A DNA stretch of 64,000 bases from Acanthosepion pharaonis. Taxonomy: Eukaryota; Mollusca; Cephalopoda; Sepiida; Sepiidae. Made by a program: the position numbers and the translations under genes. The notes beneath the pieces are model-generated. The model did no database searches and was not told the origin of the DNA. It saw only the letters and a list, made by a program, of their open reading frames with translations. This document shows positions 44,795 through 56,210 of this stretch, one piece after another. Numbering within the stretch: the stretch's first letter is position 1; each line of letters opens with the position of its first letter. The stretch covers positions 1,356,001-1,420,000 of the forward strand of contig CAHIKZ030005207.1 in assembly GCA_903632075.3 (NCBI GenBank). Direction: 5' to 3'.

Positions 44795-45078
44795 ACATGT
44801 GTTCATGAAGGGCTTTGGAGTAAAACTAGACCTTAGCTGGGGATGCTAAATTCCTCACTTTTCAGCCTTGACAGAGTTCAAAATCGTTTACACAGTCGTG
44901 TAAGGGGAGATTTATTTTCCATCCTACAGCCTCTTTCTCCACAGACGCAACGTTGTAAGTTGATAGCTACTCTATAACTATTTTCGTTACAAATGGTCAG
45001 ATGAGCTCTACTCTTTAATTCCACCAATTCAGACCTTCATAGCTCGAACGGACCATGCAATGTCAACGGAATAGAATC
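44795..45078 (+). mobile_element. LINE fragment (second family), post-RT region
   Basis: Reads SLDRVQNRLHS.VRGDLFSILQPLSPQ and then, in another frame, LIPPIQTFIARTDHAMS. These are equivalent to the LDKVQ.R...LQPLSHRR...ARTRHATS region of CR1/jockey-like elements. It ends where S2 starts. Confidence 0.6.
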
Positions 45079-45079
45079 A

Positions 45080-45470
45080 TTCGTACTCCCCCGTCCTGGG
45101 TAAGACGATAAACTACATCCAGCAGCATGGCTTCTGATCAGGTGGTTTTGAGGAGCGTCGAACCACCTCAATTGCTGGTGTTCCCAGATCCAACCTGACC
45201 CGGGGTGGTTGCACCTGTTAGGGTCTCGGCTATGGGCAAATAGTTAACCCCTGAACTGGGGTCAAAACACCATAAAAGTGTAAAAATAATTTTTAATACC
45301 AGCAATACATTTTTGTAATACATTATTATCAGCAATGAATTTCTGAAGAAAAAATTATTACCAGCAATACATTATTACGAGTAATACATTTAAAAAAAAA
45401 TATTACCAGCAATTAAAATCTTTCCAGCATTAAATAACCCATTCAGAAAACAAACCAAACCCGCACCTCC
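45080..45470 (+). mobile_element. SINE-like element S2, full length
   Basis: Starts CCCCCGTCCTGGGTAAGACG and passes CAGCAGCATGGCTTCTGATC, GGTTGCACCTGTTAGGG and CTATGGGCAAATAG. It then has four imperfect copies of TTACCAGCAATACATT, and ends ATTAAATAACCCATTCAG with a CAAA-type tail. Confidence 0.75.
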
Positions 45471-46974
45471 CCGTATTCCAATTGTAAGGAGGAAGTTCCA
45501 CTCAGTTTTTTTCTAGAAAATTGCTACTTCATGGAACAAACTCCTATGTGGATGCTTCCCTGAACACTATCTGTCCTCCTTATTGCTTTTTTTCACTTTA
45601 GCTTTCTTAGTCAGCCATCTTAACTTTTTTTATTTACTAATGAGATATTCTGTTGTGGTAACATGGGACATGTTCTCTTATTAGCATCGACTAATGCCTT
45701 GAGTTAATGGAATGTCATATCACCAAGTAAAGGAGATCAGGTTGCGTGAAAGATATCTATAAACTGATATTGTGTTTTCTATTATAGAATAAATGGCAAA
45801 CGGATTTTGTTTAATTCGTATTTCTGTTTGTATTCACATAGTTCTTGTACATAATTTAAAATTTTGATCGATCTGGCTTTCTGTATCATCATGAAATATA
45901 ACTTTCAAAAGTTGTGATATACAGTACTGAATTGTCAATACCTTTGGAAAAAGTTTTCATGACAATTTTGTCTTGCAATAATGAGGTATCAGATATAGTT
46001 AATACCATTAAAACAGTTCTGAAACTAAACTTTGAAAAGACGTATTTTCAATAATATATGTGTTGAGTTAAATAATCGTGGCCTACTTAAATTTCTTAAA
46101 AAAATGAGTTCTCTTCCATTATCCGTTTTTGCCTCTTAATGCAATCTTGACCAAAAATCTTTCCATGGCAGTTACTGAGTATTTTATTTTAGAAAATAAA
46201 CAATAATAAGTCCTACAAATAAATTATCGCATATTTCGTTTCATTTATATAAATCGAATCTATTGGACATGACAATTTACAAAGTCCCAATTGAAGTCAT
46301 CGGTTTGCCTTTTCATCGGCTCTTATTGCGACATTGGTACATTATTCCCGTTGTTATATACAAAGCAATTGATTCTTATTTACCAATGTCAAGCCTTTAA
46401 CGACGTGTTATAATTGGAAATGCAAGTAAAATTGTTTTTTTTTATCAATTTCAGACAACTTTAAAAAAAGTTGTCAGATTTCATGAAATAGCAAATGACT
46501 AATCGGACATAATCATTTTTTATTATTATCGTATTTATGCTTATCAACAGAATTAACCAGCATAGCGGCATATAAGAAATATCAAGTCATAACAGTGAAC
46601 ATAATTAGTTTTTCGAATTTTATTCTTCTTCAAAACTCAATATTCCGTTCAAATTCTCATCTGGTTGCCACCGACTAAATACACAAGACGCCGTCACTGT
46701 CAGACAGGCTCTCAAGTATATGGTTTCAGATCTTGTCGTATGCTTTTTTTATTTCATATTTATGATGTCTATAGTAATTAAAACGTCCTGAAATGAGCAA
46801 TAAAAACTGTAAGATGATGAAATATAAACTAATCAATACGAATAATGAAATCTGGTTGTTGTCTGAAATAGATTTCAGTTTTCATACGATTCAGTTACAG
46901 AATTTTTATGTTAAAATACATTTTTTGAAGTTGCATTGAAATACAAAAATAAAATAAAAACTCCTGGGTCCTTT
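45471..46974. other. Unassigned tract
   Basis: No recognisable coding or repeat content apart from short A/T runs. Confidence 0.4.
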
Positions 46975-47046
46975 TCGTTCTTTTTCATGCTCCCCTGTGC
47001 CATAGTGGCATTATCGCCTTGCTTGGGGTGAATTGGTTTTAAAAAA
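46975..47046 (+). mobile_element. LINE 3' terminus
   Basis: The block AGTGGCATTATCGCCTTGCT TGGGGTGAATTG with a short A-run matches the LINE 3' end at 4795-4986. Confidence 0.55.
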
Positions 47047-47159
47047 GGTGGAAAGATAAATAGCATGCAAGTTTACTTTAATAGTTACTTTTCCTACTAA
47101 AAACAAATCGCCTCTCGTTCAGTTAGTAAAATATTGATAATGCTAATCATTTTTTTATA

Positions 47160-47880
47160 CTTCCTTGTTAGATTTAACATTTGATCAAAGCACCTAGCTG
47201 CCCTATTGCTACTTCCACCAAAAGTGCTCAGACGAACTACATTCCCTGGTCCTGATAATTCAAACCTTCACAGCAAGAACACGCCATGCCACTTACATAA
47301 TAGAAACCACCCACATTCCCTCTGTATTTCATCGGCGACAAGTAAGTTCCACTCTAACAAGCTTCTTCCCATAAACCACTGCTGTGCATAACCGACTCTC
47401 AAAAGAATGTTTCTTTGGTTTGGTTTGTTTTCTTTTACGGCATATCAACCTCAATGGGTTATTTAATGCCGACAAAATTTTCATTTCTGGTAATATTTTT
47501 TTTTTCCAAGAATGTAATGCTGGTAATATGATAATAATTTTTCCTTCCAAAAATTATTGTTGGTAATAAGTTTTTTATAAATTATTTCTGGTATTAAAAC
47601 CTATTTTTTACACTTTCATAGTATTTTGACCCAAGTTTGGGTGTTAACTGTTTGCCCATAGCTGGAACCCTAACAGGTGCTACCACCCCGGCTCAGGGTG
47701 GACCTGGGAACACCAGCAATTAAGAAGTGGTTTCACGCTCCTCAAAACCTCCTGATCAGTTTATCGTCGTTCCCAGGACGGGAATGTTTCTCTGATCACG
47801 AGAATCTTAACCTCTACAAGGCTAGAGTTAAGCGTTATCTTCCACTCCTATACACTCAAATTGCCTCCTAACGTAACCCT
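47160..47880 (+). mobile_element. LINE C-terminus, split by an S2 insertion
   Basis: First part (to 47414): NSNLHSKNTPCHLHNRNHPH, KFHSNKLLP, NRLSKECF. Second part (from 47782): ECFSDHENLNLYKARVKRYLP and a stop after TQIAS. The two halves are one C-terminus of the ARTRHATSTNRNH...LWNRLP.ECF.DHYNLN.FKSRVNRYL type. Confidence 0.75.
47415..47781 (-). mobile_element. SINE-like element S2 with 10-bp target duplication
   Basis: Minus-oriented S2 from the 5' end at 47781 (CCGTCCTGGGAACGACG) to the tail at 47415 (AACAAACCAAACCAAAG). The flanking repeat GAATGTTTCT is present at 47405-47414 and 47782-47791. This fixes the exact length of S2 here at 367 bp and shows that it moves by retroposition. Confidence 0.85.
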
Positions 47881-47881
47881 C

Positions 47882-48695
47882 TATCTCGAGTGGACCCCGG
47901 GCCTTGTAAAGGTTAGGCCTTACTGTAAAATATAAAATAAACAGTCATAATATCAGATAATTTTCTCGATGTGGAGGTGCGACCTCTGCGCTGTTTGTAA
48001 AGGCATTGCGTTTAAATCTACTTTAGTTTGGTACCAAATCGAGTAAATCGTCCTCGCAAGGATAAATTACACAGTCAATTTCATGTAAGATTAACTTCCT
48101 GTTGCGTCAAGATGAGTTCACATTCATTACTTCTGAATGAGCGCAAGTTTATCTACGATTTATTCTGTAGCGATTGCTCAGTCCATAAAACCCGATGACC
48201 GCAAATTGGTGCTGGATTTCAGTTCCATTTTTCATACGATTGTTTTTATTTGTTTCTTGTTTATCATCATTCATTATTATCGTAGGGATTTTTATTTTTT
48301 AAAATTGTGATCCAACTTTAACAGAAATTTTAAAAATGACAACGTTTCACATTTTTCTCTCGAATCATCCGTCTCGTATGTCATCTTTTGAGTTTGACTC
48401 AAAATTTACAAAAAGCGTTCGATACTTACTGCTTTGTCCGAAGAAGAGTTAAATACGATCAAAAATTTGAAATAAGGAAATATTCGCAATAAAGGGCATA
48501 CAATTTTTTTAATCTTCACTAAAGTAATTATAACCAAAGTGACATTAAGTTTATTTTACTAGTTCATTCCCTCTTTTCATCTTAATTGTTTTCATGATGA
48601 CGACAAAGAAAAAATATCTTTTCGGTAAACAAAAGAAAATGCAATTTTTTTTCCTTTCAGACTTCCGTACTTTAAGAGTAGTAACATTAAATTTG
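47882..48695. other. Unassigned tract
   Basis: Begins with TATCTCGAGTGGACCCCGGG, a likely LINE 3' UTR. No gene follows. Confidence 0.35.
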
Positions 48696-48730
48696 TATAT
48701 ATATATATATATATATATGTACACACATAC

Positions 48731-49042
48731 ACTACAGTTCAAAAGTTTGAGGATACTCCTGGTAATTTCTTAAATTGGCCCCAAAAGTTGTTGTTTTGTT
48801 CTTAAAATAACAGAAAATTAATATACATGGTTAAAAAGGCGAAGAAATGATTTTTCTATCAGAAATTTTATTATAACAAAAAAGAAAAAATCATTTTATG
48901 ATTAAATTTTACTCTCGTCAAAATATCCTCCTTTAGCCTTGATTACTGCAGCATAAATTATTGGCATTCATTGCAAAAGTTTTTCAAAGTATAAGTTTGA
49001 TAATTGATTCCATTGTTTTTTCAATGACTAAGAACTCTTTTT

Positions 49043-49045
<3 letters not shown>
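48731..49045 (-). mobile_element. Tc1-like transposon end with transposase C-terminus
   Basis: The end CACTACAGTTCAAAAGTTTG follows a TA and matches fish-type Tc1 ends. The minus strand encodes a decayed C-terminus near 48905-48985: SRLKEDILTRVKFN, against IKAKGGYFDESK in related proteins. The rest is cut off by a (TA)n tract at 49046-49084. Confidence 0.65.

Positions 49046-49084
<39 letters not shown>
49046..49084. repeat. (TA)n microsatellite
   Basis: Ends the Tc1 fragment abruptly. Confidence 0.95.
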
Positions 49085-49088
<4 letters not shown>

Positions 49089-49136
49089 CAAGTATATAAT
49101 TGGTATATATGGAATGAATTCCAATAACCAACAATT

Positions 49137-49385
49137 ACTATTCTTAAAAGAGTGCTCAATACAAAGTAGAGCAGATATAATTATTATTTATAAAAAAAAT
49201 TATAACGTAAGTATGTTATAAAATCACTACAAAAATAGCCATTTTGTTTCAACACACTCGGTGTCTTATCAAGTGATGATGTTGAAGATAAAATAAATGG
49301 TTTTTCAATGGAGATAATGTTGAAGATAAAATAAATGTTTTTTTTTTATAACATACTTATGTTATAATTTTTTTATAAATAATAA
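49137..49385. mobile_element. Palindromic element P5, copy 2
   Basis: Shares CTATTCTTAA, GAGTGCTCAATACAAAGTAG, CACTACAAAAATAGCCATTT and the mirrored TAACATACTTATGTTATAAT end with 41503-41715. Its centre carries a 30-bp direct duplication ending GATAATGTTGAAGATAAAAT-like sequence (about 49285-49340). It too ends in a microsatellite, here (TA)n. Confidence 0.65.
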
Positions 49386-49854
49386 TTATATATATATATA
49401 AATATTGTAAAGTAAATAGAACATTCGCAATTATACAGGAGTAAATCTCGTGAAATATTGACACTGACTTTCTCCGTCGATATAGCTCCGTGCCAATGTC
49501 GAATTAGTGTCTTGTACACTTGATTCCTGGCCGCTACCGAGAAGGTTAATGGTTACTTTGTCTGGTTAACCATTGCTACTGATTCGTAAATTCAGGCTAC
49601 ACTGGATGCTCTGTACTTGAGGCCTTGTTTTAAACTAAGTTGAGCTCATTTTTTTTCAAGGTGACTCGGCGTGTGATAGTTGGAGTGGACATTATCATTG
49701 AGCAGTTAGATTTTCACTCTCTGCCCTTTACTTGCTGCTTTGTGCCAAATTAAACTAAGCTCCCTTCACAACAAATAGAAAAGCGATTCCTTGAAAAGAA
49801 TGCTATACAAGTACTGACAGATTTCTGCATTCATTTGTAGAGTAAAAATTCGGG
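49386..49854. other. Unassigned tract
   Basis: No recognised feature apart from a small imperfect hairpin at about 49545-49572. Confidence 0.4.
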
Positions 49855-50035
49855 CTCATGCATGGTCTTTCCTCTGTGTGTTGTATCCTTTCAAGATATG
49901 GACGATCATGGCTCTTCACAACTTCCTATCTTTTGTAGCTCTTAGTAAGTTTCTTTATTTCTCAGGCCTTCCCACTCACTATTCTGCATGAATTTACACA
50001 AGGTTGTTAAGTATGTCACTATAAGTATATAATAC
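49855..50035 (-). mobile_element. LINE C-terminal fragment
   Basis: The minus strand encodes a version of ATKDRKLWRAMI..ILKGYN, the last 20-40 residues of the dominant LINE. Confidence 0.55.
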
Positions 50036-50069
50036 TGCTTTAAATTAATTCTCCCTGCCTAAATACACG

Positions 50070-50123
<54 letters not shown>

Positions 50124-50143
50124 ATATATATATGCATATATAG

Positions 50144-50186
<43 letters not shown>

Positions 50187-50235
50187 GCATATATAGAAAA
50201 TGTGTGTGTGTGTGTATATATATATGCATATATAG

Positions 50236-50266
<31 letters not shown>

Positions 50267-50640
50267 GCATATATAGAAAATGTGTGTGTGTGTGTATATA
50301 TATATGCATATATAGAAAATGTGTGTGTGTGTATATATATATGCATATATAGAAAATGTGTGTGTGTGTATATATATATGCATATATAGAAAATGTGTGT
50401 GTGTGTATATATATATATGCATATATAGAAATGTGTGTGTGTATATATATATAAAATGTGTGTATATATATATAAAATGTGTGTGTGTGTATATATATAT
50501 AAAATGTGTGTGTGTGTATATGTATGTATAATGTGTGTGTGTGTATATATATATAAAATGTGTGTGTGTGTATATATATATAAAATGTGTGTGTGTGTAT
50601 ATATATATAAAAATGTGTGTGTGTATATATATATATATAT
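50070..50640. repeat. Higher-order TA/TG array, about 40-55 bp units
   Basis: Eight successive units contain GCATATATAGAAA(A)TG plus (TG)n and (TA)n of varying length (50130-50430). Simpler TATAAAATG(TG)n units follow to 50640. All Tyr/Ile/His and Cys/Val-rich frames here are artefacts. The array stops at the left end of the Tc3-like element. Confidence 0.95.
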
Positions 50641-50642
50641 AA

Positions 50643-51628
50643 TTGGTCAAAATCTTAAGACCAGATAGAAAAGGGTTAAAAAAACATATAAAATACTATT
50701 ACTTTAATCAAAATATATTTGCGAAACATTTACATTTAATTAGAAAATGTAGTTTATCAACAAACAAGTGAACATTTTATGCTTTTGATTAATTTCAACA
50801 AACATTAAAAAAAGGATTTTGAGGGTTGGTCATAAAGATAACACTATGTAAATAAAAATAGCAAATACGGAATAAATAAGTTACAACGACAATTCTCAGA
50901 TTTGGCGAATTACTTCGAAAATTCGCTGTGGCATACTCACTAACTTCTGCATGAGGCTGATTAGGATGCTCGCCCAGGATGCATAAACTGGAGCCCGAAG
51001 AGCATCCACAGTTTCAAATTGAGATCCAGGTTTATAAACATCCTTTACTATCCATCCCCAAACATTCTCGATTGGGTTTCGATCTGGAGAGCCTTGTGGA
51101 TTGCAGCAGTTTTCTCCACAGAGATGAGGGCCTTCATTAATTCGCTATGCCTTTCTTAACATGTCGATGTAAGTAGCAGCTGTTTGACGACCTTTTACCT
51201 CCTATAACTCAATAGATCCATTGTACGAAAATAAAGCCCAGACTGTAATTGATCTACCTCCACTGTGTCGTGTTGAGAACATTTGTTTGGGGATATCTTT
51301 TGCATGCCAGTAACGCTGAAAACCGTCTGGGCCATCAAGACTGAATTTTTTTACTCGTCTGAAAACAACACTTTCTTCCATTTATTCACATCCCAAGTTT
51401 GATAATCGGAAGCAAATTGTAAACGGGAGGTTTTATGGCGAAGAAGGTGAGGCTTCTGCGACCGTTTCAAGTTCTTAAACGCTTTCTTATTTAAATGCCG
51501 TCGAATTGTTGGAGAGCTGCTTTCAGAATCTGCGTTCGCTTTTATCTGATTTGATCTTAGGCTTGAATCTCTCTTAACTTCTCGCCTAATGCGTCTGCCT
51601 AGAGATGGTGAGATTTTATTAGGGGGCG

Positions 51629-51665
<37 letters not shown>

Positions 51666-52151
51666 GCATACGCATCCGGATTTTTAATGAAGTTAGCAAT
51701 GACAGTTCTGCTACGACCAATTTCATTTGCAATGTCTCCTCGCGAAATACCAGGACTCTGAAGTTCCATCCTGCCCTGTTCGAACTCTGTTAAAATTTGA
51801 CCCCTAGCCATTTTAAAATCTGAAATTTAATACTAGAAACGAGCTACGTAGACGTCTACAAGCCTGAAGCTATGAGCACGAGGACTAGTTCTAAAATTTT
51901 TGTCCAGTAATTTGTTTTTTTTCACACGTGGTCTTTATGACCAACCAAAAAATCCTTTTTTCAATGTTTGTTTAAATTAATCAATTAAAAGCATAAAATA
52001 TTCACTTTTTTGTTAATAAACTACATTTTCTAATTAAATGTAAATGTTTCGCAAATATATTTTGATTAAAGTAACAATATTTTATTTTTATTTATTTTTT
52101 TTTTTTTTTAACCCTTTTGTATCTGGTCTTAAGATTTTGACCAGGGATGTA
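50643..52151 (-). mobile_element. Tc3-like transposon, inactive, left tip missing
   Basis: Long inverted ends (about 200 bp; 50643-50860 and 51930-52151) share TGGTCAAAATCTTAAGACC. The right end has CCAGGGATGTA before a TA. The left end lacks that tip and begins inside (TA)n. The minus-strand transposase starts MARGQILTEFEQGRMELQSP (51811), with GRSRTVIANFIKNPDAY typical of Tc3. An A-run of about 30 interrupts it at 51631-51660. LFSDE (first Asp) and PIENVWGWIVKDVYKPGSQ (Glu) remain, but the QQDNA.IH segment with the second Asp is deleted: CGENCCNPQGSPDRNPIEN joins directly. Confidence 0.88.
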
Positions 52152-52680
52152 TATAAGAAAAGCTAAAATATGAAATAAGCTAATTTTAAAATATAAAATA
52201 AACTGGGGACTCAATGTGAAATTTGACAGAGCCTAAACATATTATTATTAATACAGTATCTACTTAGTTTCATGTAATAACACTGATCAGGCGTTTATAA
52301 TATACATATTAGATGATACAGTGTTATAGTCTTGTTCGACCGTCGTATAAGTTAGTTATATACGCGTTAGAAGTGCAATAGTCGGGTTACTGGCGATGGT
52401 CTCTAGCGTAATGAACATTTATTCCCCTCGGTATTTACACAAAGTACACAAAATGACCTAGTGGTGAAACACATGTATGTATCAAGTACTTCTCAGAATT
52501 TAGCGATACCACGTTCTAATCTAATGTTTATATGCGCTTACACCCGGTGACTTGCTGTGATGTTTCACGTACGTACAAATATAGTTCTGTGCCCTCGGGA
52601 TCGCTCTCATGTCATAAGGCAGCGTTCGCTCCGATCCGACGTAAAACATACTAACACACTAATCGGAGGCCGACGTGCCA
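52152..52680. other. Unassigned tract
   Basis: No recognised repeat or gene. 52540-52680 has a slightly higher CpG density. Confidence 0.35.
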
Positions 52681-52683
52681 CTT

Positions 52684-52760
<77 letters not shown>
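52684..52760. repeat. (AC)n(TA)n microsatellite
   Basis: AC dinucleotides to about 52710, then TA to 52760. Confidence 0.95.
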
Positions 52761-52763
<3 letters not shown>

Positions 52764-52957
52764 ATTTTTGACGGGTAGTATTTCGATATTTCTGTCATGT
52801 GATCAAGATCATATGTCGGACAAGCATTCAAACAAATGAAAAAAATAAAGGATATAGATAATAAATTTAAATATAAATAGATATTGTTACTGTTTTTGAT
52901 AGTAAAACACTCTCAGTTTATACTGAAGATTATAGTATTATACAGTTAGACTATATA

Positions 52958-53055
52958 TTAGGTTGGTGCAAAAATAATGACGTAATAATGTCGTTTTTGA
53001 CGTATTTTAAGGTCAAAAACGACATTATTACGTCATTATTTTTGCACCAACCTAA
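52958..53055. mobile_element. Mariner-derived MITE, copy 2
   Basis: 98 bp, ends TTAGGTTGGTGCAAAAATAA and complement, TA on both sides. Outer 40 bp of each arm match copy 1 (30088-30189) almost exactly; only the loop differs. Confidence 0.92.
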
Positions 53056-53074
53056 TAATAGCCGGCTTATGTCC

Positions 53075-53400
53075 ATGTCGCATTGAAACACGGGTTCTTG
53101 GACGATCAACGACTTTAGACAACGCCGAGCCTATTCCGTACCTAGACGTATGACCACTTGGAAACACCAAATGTTGTAAGCGTGGATGCGTGGTTGAAGT
53201 AATGGATAACGGCCCAAAATTGGAAAGCGAAAAGCAGAGTTCCAATTCCGGTCGGGTTTGTTATATTCAGTTACATGCAAATATCCTTAGGGATGAATCC
53301 ACCTTTTCTGCGTAAATCATTAACTTCAAAAAATCTTACAATTTAAAAATACTTTCTGGCTTTAAATAACCAGCAAAAAGTTGATAAGCCTTAAAAAAAA
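53075..53400 (+). mobile_element. SINE S1 with S2-type tail
   Basis: Head includes GACGTATGACCACTTGGAAA and GAAGTAATGGATAACGG (A-box-like), then GAGTTCCAATTCCGG (B-box-like). The body is short, and the tail is TTTAAATAACCAGC...GTTGATAAGCCTTAAA. Confidence 0.6.
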
Positions 53401-53454
53401 CCAAAAAAAAAAAACCAGACCAACATGCAATAGACATACAAATCGAACAGACAT

Positions 53455-53480
53455 CAATAAAAAAAAAAAAAAAAAAAAAC
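53455..53480. repeat. Poly(A) tract
   Basis: A run of about 20 A's follows the SINE by some 60 bp. Confidence 0.8.
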
Positions 53481-53844
53481 GAAGTATAAACTAAGCATCG
53501 TGTATGTTTATCATAAAATGTGAGATGCCAACAGAATAAAAATCTATTTGTTTCTGAAATATCGAAAACCAATCTTTCATCTTCTGACCTGCTTCGAAAC
53601 TGAAACAGTTATGTATATCTCAGTTCTGTAAATGGACCTTGTTCGATCCCAGATAAAAAAAAAAAAAAATTACGAATCCGAGTTTTGTCGGGAAGCCATC
53701 GCCTTTCTAGTAGGAGGACTGCTCTAGCAGAATCTTCCGTTTGTAGCGTAGTTGACATTCGCTTTCCCACTGAACCAAGCTTAGTTGAGACATCATCCAA
53801 CGAGACATATTTGAATATATCGATTATATCCTTTCATATTTTGG

Positions 53845-54085
53845 ACAGTGTTCGAATTCCAATCGAGATCGTTTCATTTACTTACGCGCAAAATACCCTT
53901 GAGAAAGGCATGTGTCTATCAGCTATATGCTAAATAGTAGGACTTGTATCTGGAAAAACTATTTTCTTTAAAAAATTGTTAATGCAATATTCACTCGAAA
54001 AAAAATATCTTAAAATCCAAATATATTTTTTCAACTTTAAATAACCCACAAATCGTCAATGAATCATAAAAGCCAATCACGTTTC
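53845..54085 (+). mobile_element. SINE S1, 5'-truncated
   Basis: GTGTTCGAATTCCAATCGAG, ATTTACTTACGCGC, CAGCTATATGCTAAATAG and the tail TTTAAATAACCCACAAATCG. Confidence 0.6.
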
Positions 54086-54244
54086 TAATCGTTCAGGTAT
54101 AAACTTCAGTCTTTTTTTTTTCCTTTCTCCTCTCTCTTTTTTTTTTAAGTGCTTTCTGAACTCTCTCTCCCTAACCAATACAGACCTCTATGTTCCCAGT
54201 TCAATACTGTAACTCTTGGGCTCTCATCTGGAATTACCAAGCAT

Positions 54245-54481
54245 TGTTATAATCTCGTTCGTTTTGTAGTTGCTGGTACGCGGTGGTGGGAGCAGTCGGC
54301 AGTTTGATTCGTCTTCGTGTTTGCCAACATCCTGGGAGAACGGCCAAATGTCGGACATCGAAGCCAATGGGGAATATAAAAGAGAAAGGCGAAGCAACGC
54401 AAAAGAGCCAACACAACATGGGGTGTATGATTAATTACTTGTTTAATTAATTCTTTCGCCTTCAGTTTCACGGTTTTAACA
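54245..54481 (+). mobile_element. Candidate short LTR (TGTTA...TAACA)
   Basis: A 237-bp block begins TGTTATAAT and ends TTTTAACA, giving a 5-bp inverted end. It has CCAAT at about 54364 and TATAAAAG at about 54373. Directly after come CTTTTGGCCGGCGATTGTCG, which could be a primer-binding region, and a TATAAAAC. No retroviral-type protein frame is visible downstream, and there is no matching 3' LTR. Confidence 0.35.
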
Positions 54482-54805
54482 AAACCTTTTGGCCGGCGAT
54501 TGTCGTCGCTGGGAAATTAAAAGGAGCGACTATAAAACTCTTGCATTTACACCCTGTGTGTATGCCTATAATCAAAGACGCATATTGAAGTCATGTCCTC
54601 ACGCATCTAGAAATGTCGTAAATGAAAATTCAGAGATAGATGAGGGGAACAAAGACATAGAGAAATATTCGCATTTGCACAACAAAAAAAAAACTCGCCT
54701 CCAGTCCCATTCCTATGTATACGAACAGCTGTCCAAATAGTCGAGAATCTAAAGGAACGGGGTTTTTTAAAGAGAGAAATAAAGAACCATATTTTCTTTG
54801 TCTAT
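54482..54805. other. Unassigned tract after LTR candidate
   Basis: An 83-codon frame (54489-54740) has no recognised domain. Confidence 0.3.
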
Positions 54806-54807
54806 AT

Positions 54808-55180
54808 GCCGCATCCCTTCAGGACACAGGCGATCATGGCTCTCCGCAGCTTTCTGTCTCATGTGGCTCTTAATAGTTTTTTCTTCCTTTGCTAAGGCCG
54901 CTGAATCACAATCCATTAACACAAGCTCTTCAGTTGGATAATTGCTCGCTGCTTTTCTTTATCTCTCTTGTCATCAGCATGCCCCGTGAGGATTAAGTTT
55001 CCCGAGCCCTCCTTCCTCATTATGTGTCCAAGGAATTTCAGCTGTCTTTTCCTGATTTTGAGTATGTGTTCGTTCTGTTGCCATTTTCTTTAAGACTCCC
55101 TTGTTACTTATTTGCTCTGTCTGTGGAATTTTCAATATCATTCTGTAGAACTGTTATGCCATAATACCTATTCTATTGTA
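54808..55180 (-). mobile_element. LINE C-terminal fragment
   Basis: The minus strand reads KRQLKFLGHIMRKEGS, NLILTGHADDKRDKEKQ, KLRRAMIACVLKG. It is well preserved in short pieces but out of frame between them. Confidence 0.75.
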
Positions 55181-55478
55181 ATAGACTCTCCCACAGATAA
55201 GTAGCAGTGGCCAGTTGGGCTCAGTGGTGTTGAGCAGGTCAGTCGATGTCGGACATTGAAGTATCAACCATCACAACTAGGTTGCTGCGTCATTAACTCT
55301 TATTTCAAGTTCCTAACGTTTTGTACATCGGACCCTTTTTAGGACCGACTTATTGAAATACAAGCCTCCACTGTAAAAACTACTCTACAACAAGAACCAC
55401 ACTTTTTCAGCCAAAGAGTAATGAATCTGTTAGAATTCCTAACATTTTTCTGGGTGTGTATGCATGTATGTTTTGTTT

Positions 55479-55545
<67 letters not shown>

Positions 55546-56208
55546 CTACCTGTCTGCGTCAAGTCATAGTTTCAAGATTAGTTCTATTGATGATAAAACG
55601 ATTTCTTCTTAATGCTAGTGGGCTTATATTTGAATAACCAAAGCATAATTAAATTCGTTCCATATATTGTCATAAACTAAGATAAATAAAATATATAAGT
55701 AATAAATGTTCATTTTTTTTAAGTCTTTATCAATGAAAACAATTGCTATTGTCATTCATGCGCGTCAAGTTTCATAGTCAACGACACCGGTTATCAGCAA
55801 TTAGTAGAGTAAACAATAAAGAAATACAATAAAAAGTAGAAACTATATCTGGGGATGAATATTGTTGGCTATATTGCTTATTCAGATCACACGATTTTTT
55901 CCCAAACATTAATAAGAGAAATTCTAGTCTTAAATCGCACGGTTACAAACAGTAATTGTTACTATTAAAGATAAATCCATGTAACAGCAGAAAGTGGGTA
56001 CACAGTTTCCTTCTCCTGGGACGAACAAAAATTATTTTTTTTACGTTTCAATCTTCACTTGGGTTCATTAAATGTATAGAAAATTCTAGAACTGTACAAG
56101 AAACGGTTCGGTTGCATGTAACAAACTTTTTCCAATTTCCCACATAGACATAGACAAGAGGTTGAGCAAAAGTTCTCAGCTCGACCAACTACCCAAAATC
56201 TTAGAAAA
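55181..56208. other. Unassigned tract with (TA)n at 55483-55544
   Basis: The only clear feature is a (TA)n microsatellite of about 60 bp. Confidence 0.6.
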
Positions 56209-56210
56209 TG

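Noticed and set aside
50045..50650. 201-codon Tyr/Ile/His-rich frame
   Set aside because: It is a translation of the TA/TG higher-order array.
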